Assembly (NCBI GenBank): GCA_963556195.1
Contig: OY744519.1
Coordinates: 31,219,408-31,283,407 of the forward strand
DNA from: Sepiola atlantica
Taxonomy: Eukaryota; Mollusca; Cephalopoda; Sepiida; Sepiolidae
DNA length: 64,000 nt
Direction of reading: 5' to 3'
Program-made: the position numbers and the translations under genes
Shown: positions 23,386 through 35,500 of the stretch, one piece after another
Layout of the letters: the number at the start of each line of letters is the position of its first letter
How positions within the stretch are numbered: position 1 is the first letter of the stretch
The notes under the pieces: model-generated
The model's database searches: none
What the model was told of the DNA's origin: nothing
Seen by the model: only the letters and a program-made list of their open reading frames with translations

Positions 23386-23970
23386 ATCAGCAGTGACACC
23401 ACGCACCTGCACGGTATACGCAGTGACACCACGCACCTGCACGGTCTAAGCAGTGACACCACGCACCTGCACGGTCTAAGCAGTGACACCACGCACCTGT
23501 ACGGTCTAAGCAGTAATACTATGCACCTGTATGGTCTAAGCAGTAATACTATGCACCTGTACGGTCTAAGCAGTAATACCATGCACCTGTATTGTCTAAG
23601 CAGTAATACCATGCACCTGTACAGGATAAGCAGTAATACCACACACCTGTATGGTCTAAACAATTATACCATGCACCTGTACAGGATAAGCAGTAATACC
23701 ACGCATCTGTACGGTCTAAACAATTATACCACGCACCTGTACAGGATAAGCAGTAATACCACGCACCTGTACGGTCTAAACAATTATACCACGCACCTGT
23801 ACGGTCTAAACAATTATACCATGCACCTGTACGGGATAAGCAGCGATACCATGCACTTGTACGGGATAAGCAGCGATACCACGCACCTGTACGGGATAAG
23901 CAGCGATACCACGCACCTGTACGGGATAAGCAGTAATACTACGTACTTGTACAGAATTAGCAGTAATTCT
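23386..23970. repeat. 30-bp minisatellite, about 19-20 copies
   Basis: The unit is of the type AGCAGTAATACCACGCACCT followed by GTACGGTCTA. Sub-variants (TCTAAACAATTAT versus GATAAGCAGCGAT) are clustered, suggesting block duplication. Because 30 is a multiple of three, open frames with a decapeptide repeat exist on both strands; no evidence they are translated. Confidence 0.95.
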
Positions 23971-24009
23971 ATACACGTATACAAAATTTTGAATTTAACC
24001 CTTTATGTA

Positions 24010-24425
24010 CTTAACCAAGGTAGATTGTTCTCATTCTATCAGCCATGACCGGGTAGAAGTGTTAAATTTATTTTTTGCTTACTCTTAGTTATTATCACCT
24101 TTAGCAACGATTGAACCAAAAGACTCACTTCGAACTGATATTTAATGCATTTTTGACGGACCGTTTCGCCTATAGACGAACAACCAAAATTAATAGGTTT
24201 ATTCCGGATCTTTTGACCAGGTCTACACAAATAAAAAGTATATGCACAAACATATTTTCTCACATCTTTCTCTCTCTCTCCATTTATATATATATATATA
24301 TATATACTTTATTACTCATTACTTGCAAATATGTTCAACAGAGTTTTGAGATAAAGAATCCCAAGTTCAACTAGAAGGCTCCCAAGTTTGAAAAGATGCA
24401 CTCGAAGAAGGTCAGAGAGTACAAA
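24010..24425. repeat. Fragments of foldback repeat family A (copy 4)
   Basis: GTAGATTGTTCTCATTCTAT, then CAGCCATGACCGGGTAGAAG, is the inverted family A core. GATGCACTCGAAGAAGGTCAG at about 24395 belongs to the right arm. Intervening (TA)n and unrelated sequence show it is broken. It overlaps the putative ERLIN 3' end. Confidence 0.5.
24308..24313 (-). promoter_or_regulatory. Candidate ERLIN poly(A) signal
   Basis: This is the first AATAAA on the minus strand after the ERLIN stop, about 261 nt downstream, next to a (TA)n tract. Position fits a short 3' UTR; cleavage itself is not visible. Confidence 0.35.
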
Positions 24426-24573
24426 TAATGCAAAAAAGCATCCATATGTTCTTATGAATGAGGAGGAATTTGATTTTGTTCTTTTTGTTCTTTTATCAAT
24501 AAGTGACCAAGATTATCCTAAATAAAAAAATTAAAAAATGAAAGAAATTGTTAAAGAGCGAATTTTTACCATT

Positions 24574-24717
24574 TCAAGACTTCTCGACTTTCGCATTGTA
24601 TTGGTTGGGTGGAAACTCGTTGAAAATTCCTGGAATGCTGTTTCCGAAATAGATCTTGCTATTTTTTGCCAATGACTGATATTTAACCAATTCCAAGTAG
24701 TCTCTGGTTAATTTAAG
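24574..24717 (-). CDS. ERLIN: ERLIN terminal coding exon 11 (residues 276-322, stop)
   Basis: A 144-nt exon starting [20 protein letters not shown] and containing [12 protein letters not shown]. Phe307 corresponds to the Phe required for higher-order assembly in human erlin-2 (family knowledge). A short divergent tail ending AKVEKS follows, then TGA. The acceptor is TTTTTAG. Confidence 0.95.
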   Translation of the reverse strand, partial: LKLTRDYLELVKYQSLAKNSKIYFGNSIPGIFNEFPPNQYNAKVEKS

Positions 24718-26474
24718 CTAAAAAGAAAAAGAAAGATTATTTTATTAAATTAATTCCTGAAAAACATAAAAATTAGTTTCAAAACTTCTTGGTAAATTTA
24801 AGTTACATACATTTTTTTTTTAAAAATGCATTCTAGATAGATAAAAAAAAGAAGCCCCCCCACCTCCACCTCCCCTCTAAAATATACAAACAGTAAAATG
24901 CTAAACATTACATACACAGGGATGCTGTTTGAGACAAATGCGAAACTTTTTAGAAAAGGAAAAAAAAAGTCATATCTTGACCAATAATTGATGTATTTCT
25001 CAAAATTTAAAGTGCATCTCTTAGAAGATCTTTTGTCGAATACAGTTCACTTGAAACGCCAGATGTTTGGATTGGTGAATGCATGGAAGTTTTTTTAAAC
25101 AGCCACTACTGGGGTTTCCAGGAGGTGTGACATGGAGCAAAGTCCTACTGCCACACGTATGGCCTTCCGGTTTGGTTTGGTTTACAGCATATCAATCATC
25201 TATGGGTTATTTAATGCCAAACAAAGTTGTCAAATAGAATCCTATAGGTAGGATAATCATTTTATACTCTTAGAAAACATTGCTGTTAGAAAGCATTATT
25301 CTTAGAAAACATTGCTGTTAGAAAACATTGCTGTTAGAAAACATTGCTGTTAGAAAGCATTGCTCTTCGGCAGTGGTAATCTTTGTTCTCAAACACGATT
25401 GACACTCATCCACCGCCTTCTAGTATCTATTTGGGAGGAAAATAAAAAGGAGAAATAAGGTTTTGATTTTTTAAGCATCAGATTAAATAATACGGTTGGG
25501 GATTAACTTAGACACTAGGGCATGACGTGATCAGCCGATTGATCGGATCGGATCGGGTCTCTCTGATCTCCTGTCTAGTCGACGTAAGGGCCGAAGTGGA
25601 GTGTTGCAAGTCACATGACCATTTATGCAACCAGGCCATGGACTGCTCAGCCACCAGGATCTCGTCCTAAGGCATCATGGTTCGCAACCCACGACCTACA
25701 GGTGGCCTCATTTTCAAGGGAGGGTACCCCTCTGCATGGGGTTGCAGTCGGCGAATTTGTGGCCCCGCCACCTTCTCCACTCAACGCTTGAGATGAATAG
25801 ACGGCAACTCAATATAGCCATCTGAATTGAGCCAGAGTCCTTTTTCGTAATGTGAGGTGGCATGACGTGGTATTTGCTAGAAACCACCCAATGATCATCA
25901 GTTTGAGGGAACTTGGTCTTCATAAAATGCAGGAGTTCATGCAGACCGTAGGCTAGCCATCTGTTGTTCTGTGCATTGTGCAATTAGTTCTAAGAAATAG
26001 AGCATCCTCGGCTTGACTTGTTGATGAGTTTCTTAGCTTCCATAAGGCGGTTCTCTTAGTTGGCTCTTGCAACTCTTGTAAGCAAAAATTCTCGTTGAAC
26101 ACTTTCTTCATAGTCACCACTCCAACGCCCATTTCTCTAAAATCTTCATTGTCTTACTTGGATCTTATCGCATCTTTTTTTGTAGTTTCTTAACGAATTT
26201 CATTGTGCGGACACAGAACGTCTGCTATATTTCTTTCTACTAGCCACATTTCCATCGCAATTCTTCAGCTCACATCTCACGGCCTTAAGGAGCACTCAGC
26301 TGCAGGTCACTTTACCAATATTCCAGTGCTCTTCAGTCATCTATGGTATCCAGCTCTCAAACCCAACAATAATACACAGGAACAGCTATCTATTACACTT
26401 TGCTGTTATTCAATACTTGAAATGGTTCTGAGATAAAAGAATTTAAAATCATGATTAAATTCATTTCGAACACC

Positions 26475-26517
<43 letters not shown>

Positions 26518-29500
26518 ATTGAAAAACGGAAAACCAAAAATATTATTTATGTATTCATCAACGTTTCGTCTTTATTTCAAGACTTCCTCGGGATGATTGA
26601 TTTTAAGAAATAACACATAAGTACAGATATTTGAAAAAGTTTGGTCCGTTTTTTATGTGAATAGAATGTTTTTGTTCTTTTTTGGAACGATATATCGCTG
26701 TTAGAATTTAATATGTGTACTGCGTTTATAGAAATAGAATGAGTGTTTTTTTTCTTCTTTTTTTCATCATGTATATATATATATATTAATACACTTTTAC
26801 TTTCCTTTGTAATTAAAAGGCAGTAATTGAATGTAGATGGGCGCAAATACCAGAGAGATTATTTTATGTATGGGATTCCACTGCTTTGCATTGTCAGCAG
26901 TGCCTGGAGATTACATGACATCATTCAATTCTAAATAACAATCATGATCACAAAATCTAAAAATATCATGGATTATTATACAATTTTGAGACTGCAAAAA
27001 CGCTCATAACTAATTTTTTTACGGAGAGGTTAATTTATTTTTAAGATTTGTTAAGTTTAGAATTGTTTATTAGAAACTGCCTAATGTTATTCTTGTGTAC
27101 ATTATCAATGTGCTAGCTTATAGCACTTTAGTCTGATAAATGGCAGATAAGTCTGCAGCATAGGATGGTTGTAGTATAGCCAATTTGAAAGATTTTTAGT
27201 TTGTTAGTCATAGGAAATTAAGCAAAAATTTTTGGAAAAAAAAAATGGAGAAGAATAAAAAATACAAACTTTATTCGATAGAGCTTCTTTTTCAGCTTTA
27301 TAAAATTCTGCATCTGCAATACTTTTCTCTTTATTCATATGAGTTTGAGCTGAAACAAAACAACAAAATGAGGCTAGACAAGAAATAAATTGACTTTACA
27401 TCTATTATTTAAAGGAAAGTCGGATTTTCAGAGTGTCCGGGGTAAACTTAGAAACCACACAAGATACACTTACAAAACTTATATATTCAGATTCGGCTTG
27501 ACCATGAGTCAGATTCAGGTAAAAAAAAAAAGTATCACCGTAAAATTTATATCAGCAAAGGATTTACTGCATTTAAAAAATTACAGCAGCCCAAAGCAGA
27601 AATTTAATAGTTTCTTTTTATAAGTATTTCATTTAATTTGTTCAAATGAATAAAAAGTAAATGAAACTTATCAAAATGAACAATTTAGAATAAGCTTATA
27701 ATACTTTCAGTGAAATAAAAAATGACTGAAGTAAAAAACAAGGTTGATTTGGTACAATTGGAGAAGAAAAAGGGAAAAGGAAAAGGGGGTAAAAGGGAAG
27801 TAAGGAAGGGGATGAAGGGAAAGGGGGGAGGAAAGGGGGGAAGAAAGGAGCAAAAAAGAATGGTGAGAGGGAAGGTGGGCAAAAAAAGGAAGTAAAGAAG
27901 GGGAAAATTAGAATAGAGGAAGGGGAAAAAGAAAGGGGAAAAGGAAGGAGGGGAGGAAGGAAGAAAAAGGAGGTAAAGAAGAAAAGAGGGGAAAAAAAGG
28001 AAGGTGGGGGAAGGAGAAAAAAAGGAGGTAAAAAGGAAAAAAGAGGGGGAAAAAGAGAAGGAAGCCAGGGGGAGAGGGGGTTACAAAGGAAGAGGAGAAA
28101 AAGGAAACCAAATGAAGGCCGAATTAAAGTTTTTCATAGAAATAGCCTCTAAAACACTGGTGAAAAAAGCGACTCATGTCAAAGAGTTGTGTGCACATTC
28201 TGTGTTTATCTATTAAAATAAAAAAACATATTTACCTTCAATTTCAGCAATTTTTTTAAAAAGTGCTCAATTATAATGGATATTTTGTAGAAATAAAATA
28301 AAAAAAACATATTCACCTTCAATTTCAGCAATTTTTTTAAAAAGTGCTCAATTATAATGGATATTTTGTAGAAATAAAATTAAAAAAACATATTCACCTT
28401 CAATTTCAGCAATTTTTTTAAAAAGTGCTCAATTATAATGGATATTTTGTAGAAATAAAATAAAAAAAACATATTCACCTTCAATTTCAGCAATTTTTTT
28501 CTCAGATTCCTTTTCCATTATTTTTTGCTCCCAGGTAATTTTAGCGACCATCTGTGATTTTTCGGCCTCTGAAGAGTAAAAAAAAAAAACAGTTATAGAA
28601 ATCAACATTAAAAATTATACAATTTAGTTAGAAATGTAAAAAAAGATTGCTACTGGAGGCGTGAAGTAGGTAGAGCTATGTTGATGGAATGCAAATACAA
28701 TATTGTGAGATTTGAAAATTAAATAAAAATGATTTTTTGGTTAGTTTAGGTATGCAAAGAAACAAACAATTGCATAGGTACAAACACAAAATTGAATAGC
28801 TAAGAAATGGGAAAATATCCTAGCAAATTTTGAAATTAAATATGAAAGATATGTCTTCGGTACTGGCTCTTTATAGGGGGAAGGCTTGAAGCCCTCACGG
28901 TACATGAAAGAGTGTGAAAAAATGTAACATCAAATAAAGTGAGTAATAAAAATGCCTTTTGTGTTTCTCAAGTCTTCAATAGTAAACCAGATGCTTCAAG
29001 AAATGCGAGGACAAGTATGTCCCTTTTAGTCTTATGTGTTAAAGGCCAGGCTCAGCAGAGCCTTTAAGGGCCGAAGTCGGGAGAATGTAATGAAGGTCTA
29101 TGGCCGGTTCCGAGACAGTCATCAAAGTAAAATTGACAGAACAAGTTATGAAGATCTACTTTGATTTTTTTCCTAGACAGAAATCATGCGAACAAATATT
29201 GTAAAACCTTTAATACAAAATTATTACAACCATTGTATTCTTTGTAAAATTTTACTCAAGAAAAGTTATGCTTGATCTTTGTATAAGTCTTTGTTTTCAA
29301 TTGCATCCTTGGTTAGTGATGATAGGAATCGATAATTGAATACTAGTAATTCCAGATGGAATCAGAAGGAAATTTGAATGGTGTCATGAAATTCATTGAA
29401 AGATTTAATCTTTATTAAAACAATTTGAATTTTTTAAATGTTTTATGGCATATCAACTCCTTTTGGGTTATTTAACGCCGAATCTGGTCATTTTGATAAA

Positions 29501-32500
29501 AGTTTCTTTATATCTTCAAATATTTATTCATGGTGTTTGGTTTGGTTGTTTTGTAGAGAAAAAATGTTTTTCTTTGTTTTAGCTTTACAGAACATAATTG
29601 AGTTTTGCAAAAGGGAAAGGAAAAACAACAATAACATCAATGTTTGATACATTTTAAGTCAGGAAGCCGGTATCTTCAGACAGCCTGATCTGGTAGCACC
29701 AGGCTGCCTGTCGGTCCGGTATCAGGTGTGATATGAATGTGATATACCGGGATTGGTGATGAGCAAAGGCTGACGGCGATGGAACATGCCTATATATGCA
29801 ACATTGTCTTGCTTGTTTTCGGCTTTTGAAACAACCTGGAAAACAGTGAGCAGCTCATAGCGAGATAGATTTGGGAGGGTCTTACTAACCCCCACACTTA
29901 GAATTTCATTTTTCAGCAATCTCTGTTGTTTTTGCACCACCAATCCCCCCACCACCCAACCGATGAATTTGTACATATTTTTTTTGTAAATAAAAAAAGT
30001 CAAACCATTGGAATTAATATTTACTAGATTTTACCCATAGGGTGAATGTGGTATTTTGGTGACAAACTAGTTTAGAGTATAGACCAAGAGGAGGACAGCC
30101 AGCACTCTCTCACCCCACCACATTTTGGCCTTGTGCCACATCTTATTTTATAAAAAAATTCACTATATACGCAACATCCATGGTCGTGTTGGTCTCTCAG
30201 ACTGGACTTTGTGTGTAATTTTTTTTTTAACACCTCTGATTTTAATAAAATTTAAACCGTGAAGGAGACAAAAAATATAGGTTCAAAAGTATAGCAAATT
30301 TTGTACAAGATCATTCTTTAAAAAATTCTAATGTTTATTTTATAACGTAAATTCATATGAAATCAGCAGAGTACACATTTTTTGACTTGCTTTATTCCGT
30401 TGGCATTGGTTTCCTTCAATTCTTTCTAGAATCAGGTACTTACAGGAGGGACCCCGTGAAGGTTGCCAACATCCATAAATGAAAGTGGTGCTATGGAACC
30501 GACTGGATTCAAACTTGGCACATCCATGTTGTCAGTCCATGTCGGTATCCACTTCATCACTGCCATCTCCTATTTTATTTAATATAAAACCTGCTTGAAT
30601 AAATGAATGGATGCTGTCTTAATAGAAAATCTTTTTTAAATCTATGTCCATAACTTTTATCTCAGGAGAAATGATTATCCAATGGCATAAAATTATTAAA
30701 ATAAAAACTGAAATGCATACCAATAATGGCTTTTTTCCTTTCGGTCTCGGCTTCTTTTTCCACGACTTTTTGACGAGCTTGGAATATCAGCAATTTTGTC
30801 TTTTCCGCTTCCCTAAATAAAGTGGAAATTTAGAAGAGACAATAAGACAATTGCATTTTTGCATGTATTGAAAACAGCGCATTCATGTTGTGGAAACGTG
30901 TACAAACTTTCTTTTGTGACTCCAGTACTGCAAAAATACTTGACTATTTGTACAAGACAAAAATCTCTGACAAAACTATAAAACAGCAAAGATGACAGCA
31001 TAGAGTTACCATAAAAATAAGTTATAAAATCAAGTTAACTAGCATATTTTCTAGTTAACAGTATATTTTCAACCAGAAATAAAAAAAAAAATTGTAAAAA
31101 AAAAGATAACATTTAAAAAAAAGGAAAGAAAACAAGCCACGCATGCGTGGTCCCCCTCTGTATGTGAGTCGATGTGGCGAGTGTAAAATGCAATTTGGGG
31201 CATTTTTGACCCCCCTTTGACACCCTGGGGCGCAAACCAGAATTTTTCTGAGATTAAGGATGCTCATTTTATATCCAGAACAATTGCCTCTACATTTTGG
31301 CCAAGTTTCAGAGAAATTGAATGGATGGATGAAAAGTTATGGGGCAAAAAATGTCATTTTTTGCCATTTCAGGGCCTTTTGACCTCCTGGGGGGGGGCTA
31401 ACCAGATTTTTTTTCAAAAATCGAAGAAGTTCACTTTCGAACCCGACCAAAGTTACAACTTCATGCAAAATTTCAGAGAAATTCAATGGATGGTTGCGGA
31501 GAAAAATCCGGACGGACGGACATGCCTCAAAACATAAGTCCCTCGATTTTATAAATCGGGGGACCAAAAAGATGAAACAAAAAAAGATTTTAAATTTGTC
31601 TATCTTTTCTGGACAGAAAATAGCTGATCTGCCACTAATCAGCAGTTCAAAAGAAATCTCAATTTTTAGTCGAATTTTTCTAACGTAAAAGAAAAACGGT
31701 TAATTTTCAGGACCTACTAAAATGTGTTACATAAGACAGAAAAGACAAGCTTACATGGCCTCGTAGTTACGCCGGATACTTTCAGGAATTTTAGGCTTTG
31801 TTACTCTCACTGCTTGTACCATAAGTCCATACGCAAGACTGTTTAAATCTTCTTGTAACGCTTTCTTCAAATTCTCATCAATCTGGTCTAAAAAAAGAAA
31901 CAAAAGAAAAAAATTTGAAGTAAATTAAAAAAAAATAAAAATATTTTTGAAGAATAGTTTTGTACTTAAAAAAGGTAATCCTTATTATTGACGAGAAATT
32001 ATTTTTACTGTTGGGAAATCAGTCAAAAACAATTTATTTGCTTTACCTACTCATTTGTGACCTTTTTTGCGGTAAAAAAGTTTAATAATTTAATGAGATA
32101 TAAGCATTTCAAGTTACATTTGAGAACGGTTGAAAGTCAAACAAACATTTTAAGTTACCGTAATTATCAGTTCTCAGCAAAGTAGCCATACTGTTTAGTC
32201 GCAGAAAGTAAGATTCATAACAAGTGGCTAAAGAAAATGGTTACTTTGCTCAGAATCGATATTTATATAATCTAATAAACTATAATCTTTTACATCTCTC
32301 TACCTCTCCCTAATGCTAGTCCTGTCTAACAATACAAAACCAGCAGTGACAATGGAAAACATGCATACTCTCAATACTCTATTCTAGTCATTTCTTTTGG
32401 CACCGTTTCCATCTTCGTAATTTCTTCTAGTTGTCATTCTGTCTTTCTATCTTACGCATTTTGGGACGCTTGTCCTACGTCACTTATTAAAATCTAGCTG

Positions 32501-35500
32501 ATATACCCTTTAGCGTCATTGCTGGTTTAAAATTATTAGACTGGGGCAGTGTTTAGGAGAGTTGGAGAAAACAAATTATAGGTTACTGGCATCCCGAGAA
32601 TTATCCATAAAATAATAAAAACCCTGTGTACTCATGCTTCCAGTCCTGAACTCCATATTACAATTTTTAATATTATTTTTGAATATTTAAAATAAAGTAA
32701 AACGCCTCTGCTTTTAATAGATGTCCTGTGCGAACGCAGACCCCACAATATTCTTGTAAAAAAACATACAAAATTAATACCATAGTTGGATTCCTTGTAA
32801 AATTTTACTCTGAGAAAGTTGTTTGATCTTGGTAAGGTTTTGTTTTCAATCGCATCCTTGATAAGTGGTAATTGAAATTGATAGTGACCTCAGATGGAAT
32901 CGGAGGAAAATTTGAATGGCATCAGGAAATTCCATGAAAAATTTAATCCTTATTAAAACTAATGTGAATTTTCTGTTAACGTATTGATTTTTATAACAGC
33001 CAAGCGAAAAGAGATTGTCCTTTCATAAGCACTAACATTTCATGTTTAAAAAAGATTTTTTTTCTTTAATTGATTGTCCCGATTTTCATAAATGAATCAT
33101 TATGAAGATGAACAGTAATCTATTGAGAGTTGGCATTACCAAAAATAATAGTTACTTCCTTTTCAAATACTTACCAAATAAATCGATATAAACTTCTTGT
33201 AGGTTATGCACACTGCAAAACTGGTTGAGCTCATGGTGTATTTTATTATAAATAAGGGTTTTGTCATAGTCAGCTGTGTAATTCTTTACAATATCATGGA
33301 CTGAAAAAATAAAATAAATAAGTAAAATACAAAGCATTTCAAAAGTCAGAAAAATAAAAGTAAATCATATGTTGCTGTCACTACCTACATACCCATGCAA
33401 CATAATGGACAAATCTTCGCCACATTGTAGCAATAGAATGTAGCAACTATAGAGGTTGCCTTCTCTCTCTCTTTCCCGCAGCAGGAGTTGTAATAGTTGT
33501 CGTACAAATGCAAACAACATCATTAACACTTTGTGGTTTTAATAATTTGCAGAATTTTATCTTTCTTTACAGTATTACCTATAAACAGTAAGTTCCTCTC
33601 AAATGCTACACAGTATGTCTCCCGCTCACACCTGCTCCCTATAGGGGAGGCACGAAGAGCTCTGAAACAAGTCTGCTTCCTTCACAGACCAAAAACCCAA
33701 GAGACTTGACTACACTTTTCTTTTCACCACATATATTTTTTTTTTAGGTCACTACTAACGATTTCCACTGTTTTCTTAGACACATCACTTCCCATTCTTT
33801 TACACCAGCAATCTCTGAAAGTTTTAATTGAATTATTAATAAATTTGGATTATTTGGATTATTCCGACTACTTTTCTCATTTTGGTTATTATTCTATTGA
33901 ACTCTGGAATCTATACAGAATTTATTTATTCCATGGGGGTAGATTGTTCTCATTCCGTTAGCCAAGCCTGGGTAGAAGTGTTAATTTATGTTATAAAAAG
34001 TCGTCAGATAACGATGAAGACGAAATTATGGTTATATAAATCGCTGGTAATATCTATACTATCATACGGCTGGGAGAGTTGGACCATCTTGAAAGATCAA
34101 GAAAGACAGATTCATGCATTCAACATGAAGGCATTGAGAAAGATTCTAAACGTACCGTGGCACGTTTATAAAACTAATGTCTACGTTAATAAATTAGCTG
34201 AACATTTAGCAGGATCGAGCAAGCCAGCAAGTGTTACCATCAAACGCTGCAAACTACAATGATTCGGCTATGTATTACGACATCAAACACCATACTAAAA
34301 GGTTGGGTACATAGTTCTCGCAGACCAAGACGCTGTAGAAAGCAGGAGATGGACAACATGCTCGAATGGACAGGATTATCAGTAAAAGAAGTGGAACAAA
34401 TTGCTAATGATCGTGTGAAGTGGAAGGAAATCGTACGAATATCTGCCAGACTCCCCAATGACGTTCCTTGACATTATGGGATATCATCATCATAAGTATC
34501 GCTTATAATACGGATTAAATTTTCAAGATGACGGAAGATTTTCTACTCTAATAGTTTCTTTCCTCGGACAACCTGTCTTCCGACCCCCCCCCCCCCCCGA
34601 ACCAACATGCAAAAATTTAAATGTAATGCGAATAACCATCTTACCCAATTGCCCACCCAGCTTGCCTCTCTATAAATCGGGCCCCTATCACAGTGGCAAT
34701 TTGCCTTGTTTTTTGTTTGTTTTTTTTAACATAGTTCACCCCAAACAAGGCAGGCCGCCACTGTAGACATAAGTGGCTACTGAGAAAAGAAAGAGAAGGT
34801 TTGGAGGATCAACCTAAACTGGGATCTGCGCAGCGAGATGTCTGTTTATATTAGTTTTAAATTTCTGCATGTCAGTACTATCGAGGAAACAGGGCGGAGG
34901 GAGGGAGTTCCAGAGGCCAGCAGCACGAGGAAAGAAGCTATTTGAGTAGAAAGCTCTCCGGCATCTGGGGACCTCCACAGTGAATGGATGGGATTTAGTC
35001 GATTGTCGAGTTGGTCTAGCGAATTTACATCGAGGGGGCACCAGAGTAGCCAATTCATCGGAGCATAATCCATTGAAGTATTTGGGGTAAACAAATAAAA
35101 TTCAACTTACCAGCCGCAATATCCAATTTATTGACGACTTCTATACGATCAAAATATATCATGACACCACCGCTATAAAAAGAGAATAGAAGAGCATGAA
35201 AATAAGCAAAATACAATCGTATGTCATCTACAGGAGGAGGTAATGCTTGGAAGTGTTCTAATAAGAGAAATGTAAATGTTGCGCTTTAAAAATGGTATAT
35301 AACAATAAATCCAAATAAGTACTCGTGTCAAAATTAAGTAAAAAATTTGCTAATAAAAAAAAAACATTGTTTTGGAATTTTTGAGATGAGGATTGATTAT
35401 TCGGATTCTTCGGACTACTGTTCTCATCTTGGATGTTATTTTCACAACGTTTTTCTGAATGTTGAAGGTTCAAATTAAGAATACAATTAGGAATTACTTA

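Noticed and set aside
23386..23970. CRISPR-like array
   Set aside because: Units are contiguous tandem repeats without unique spacers, in a eukaryotic context.
23521..24048. 175-codon frame with HLYGLSSNTM repeats
   Set aside because: A 30-bp minisatellite with unit length divisible by three stays open on both strands; no promoter, splice or domain support.
25714..25983. 89-codon minus-strand frame as a host exon
   Set aside because: It looks protein-like but lacks recognisable family or splice context, and lies within an ERLIN intron on the same strand; more likely a transposon remnant.
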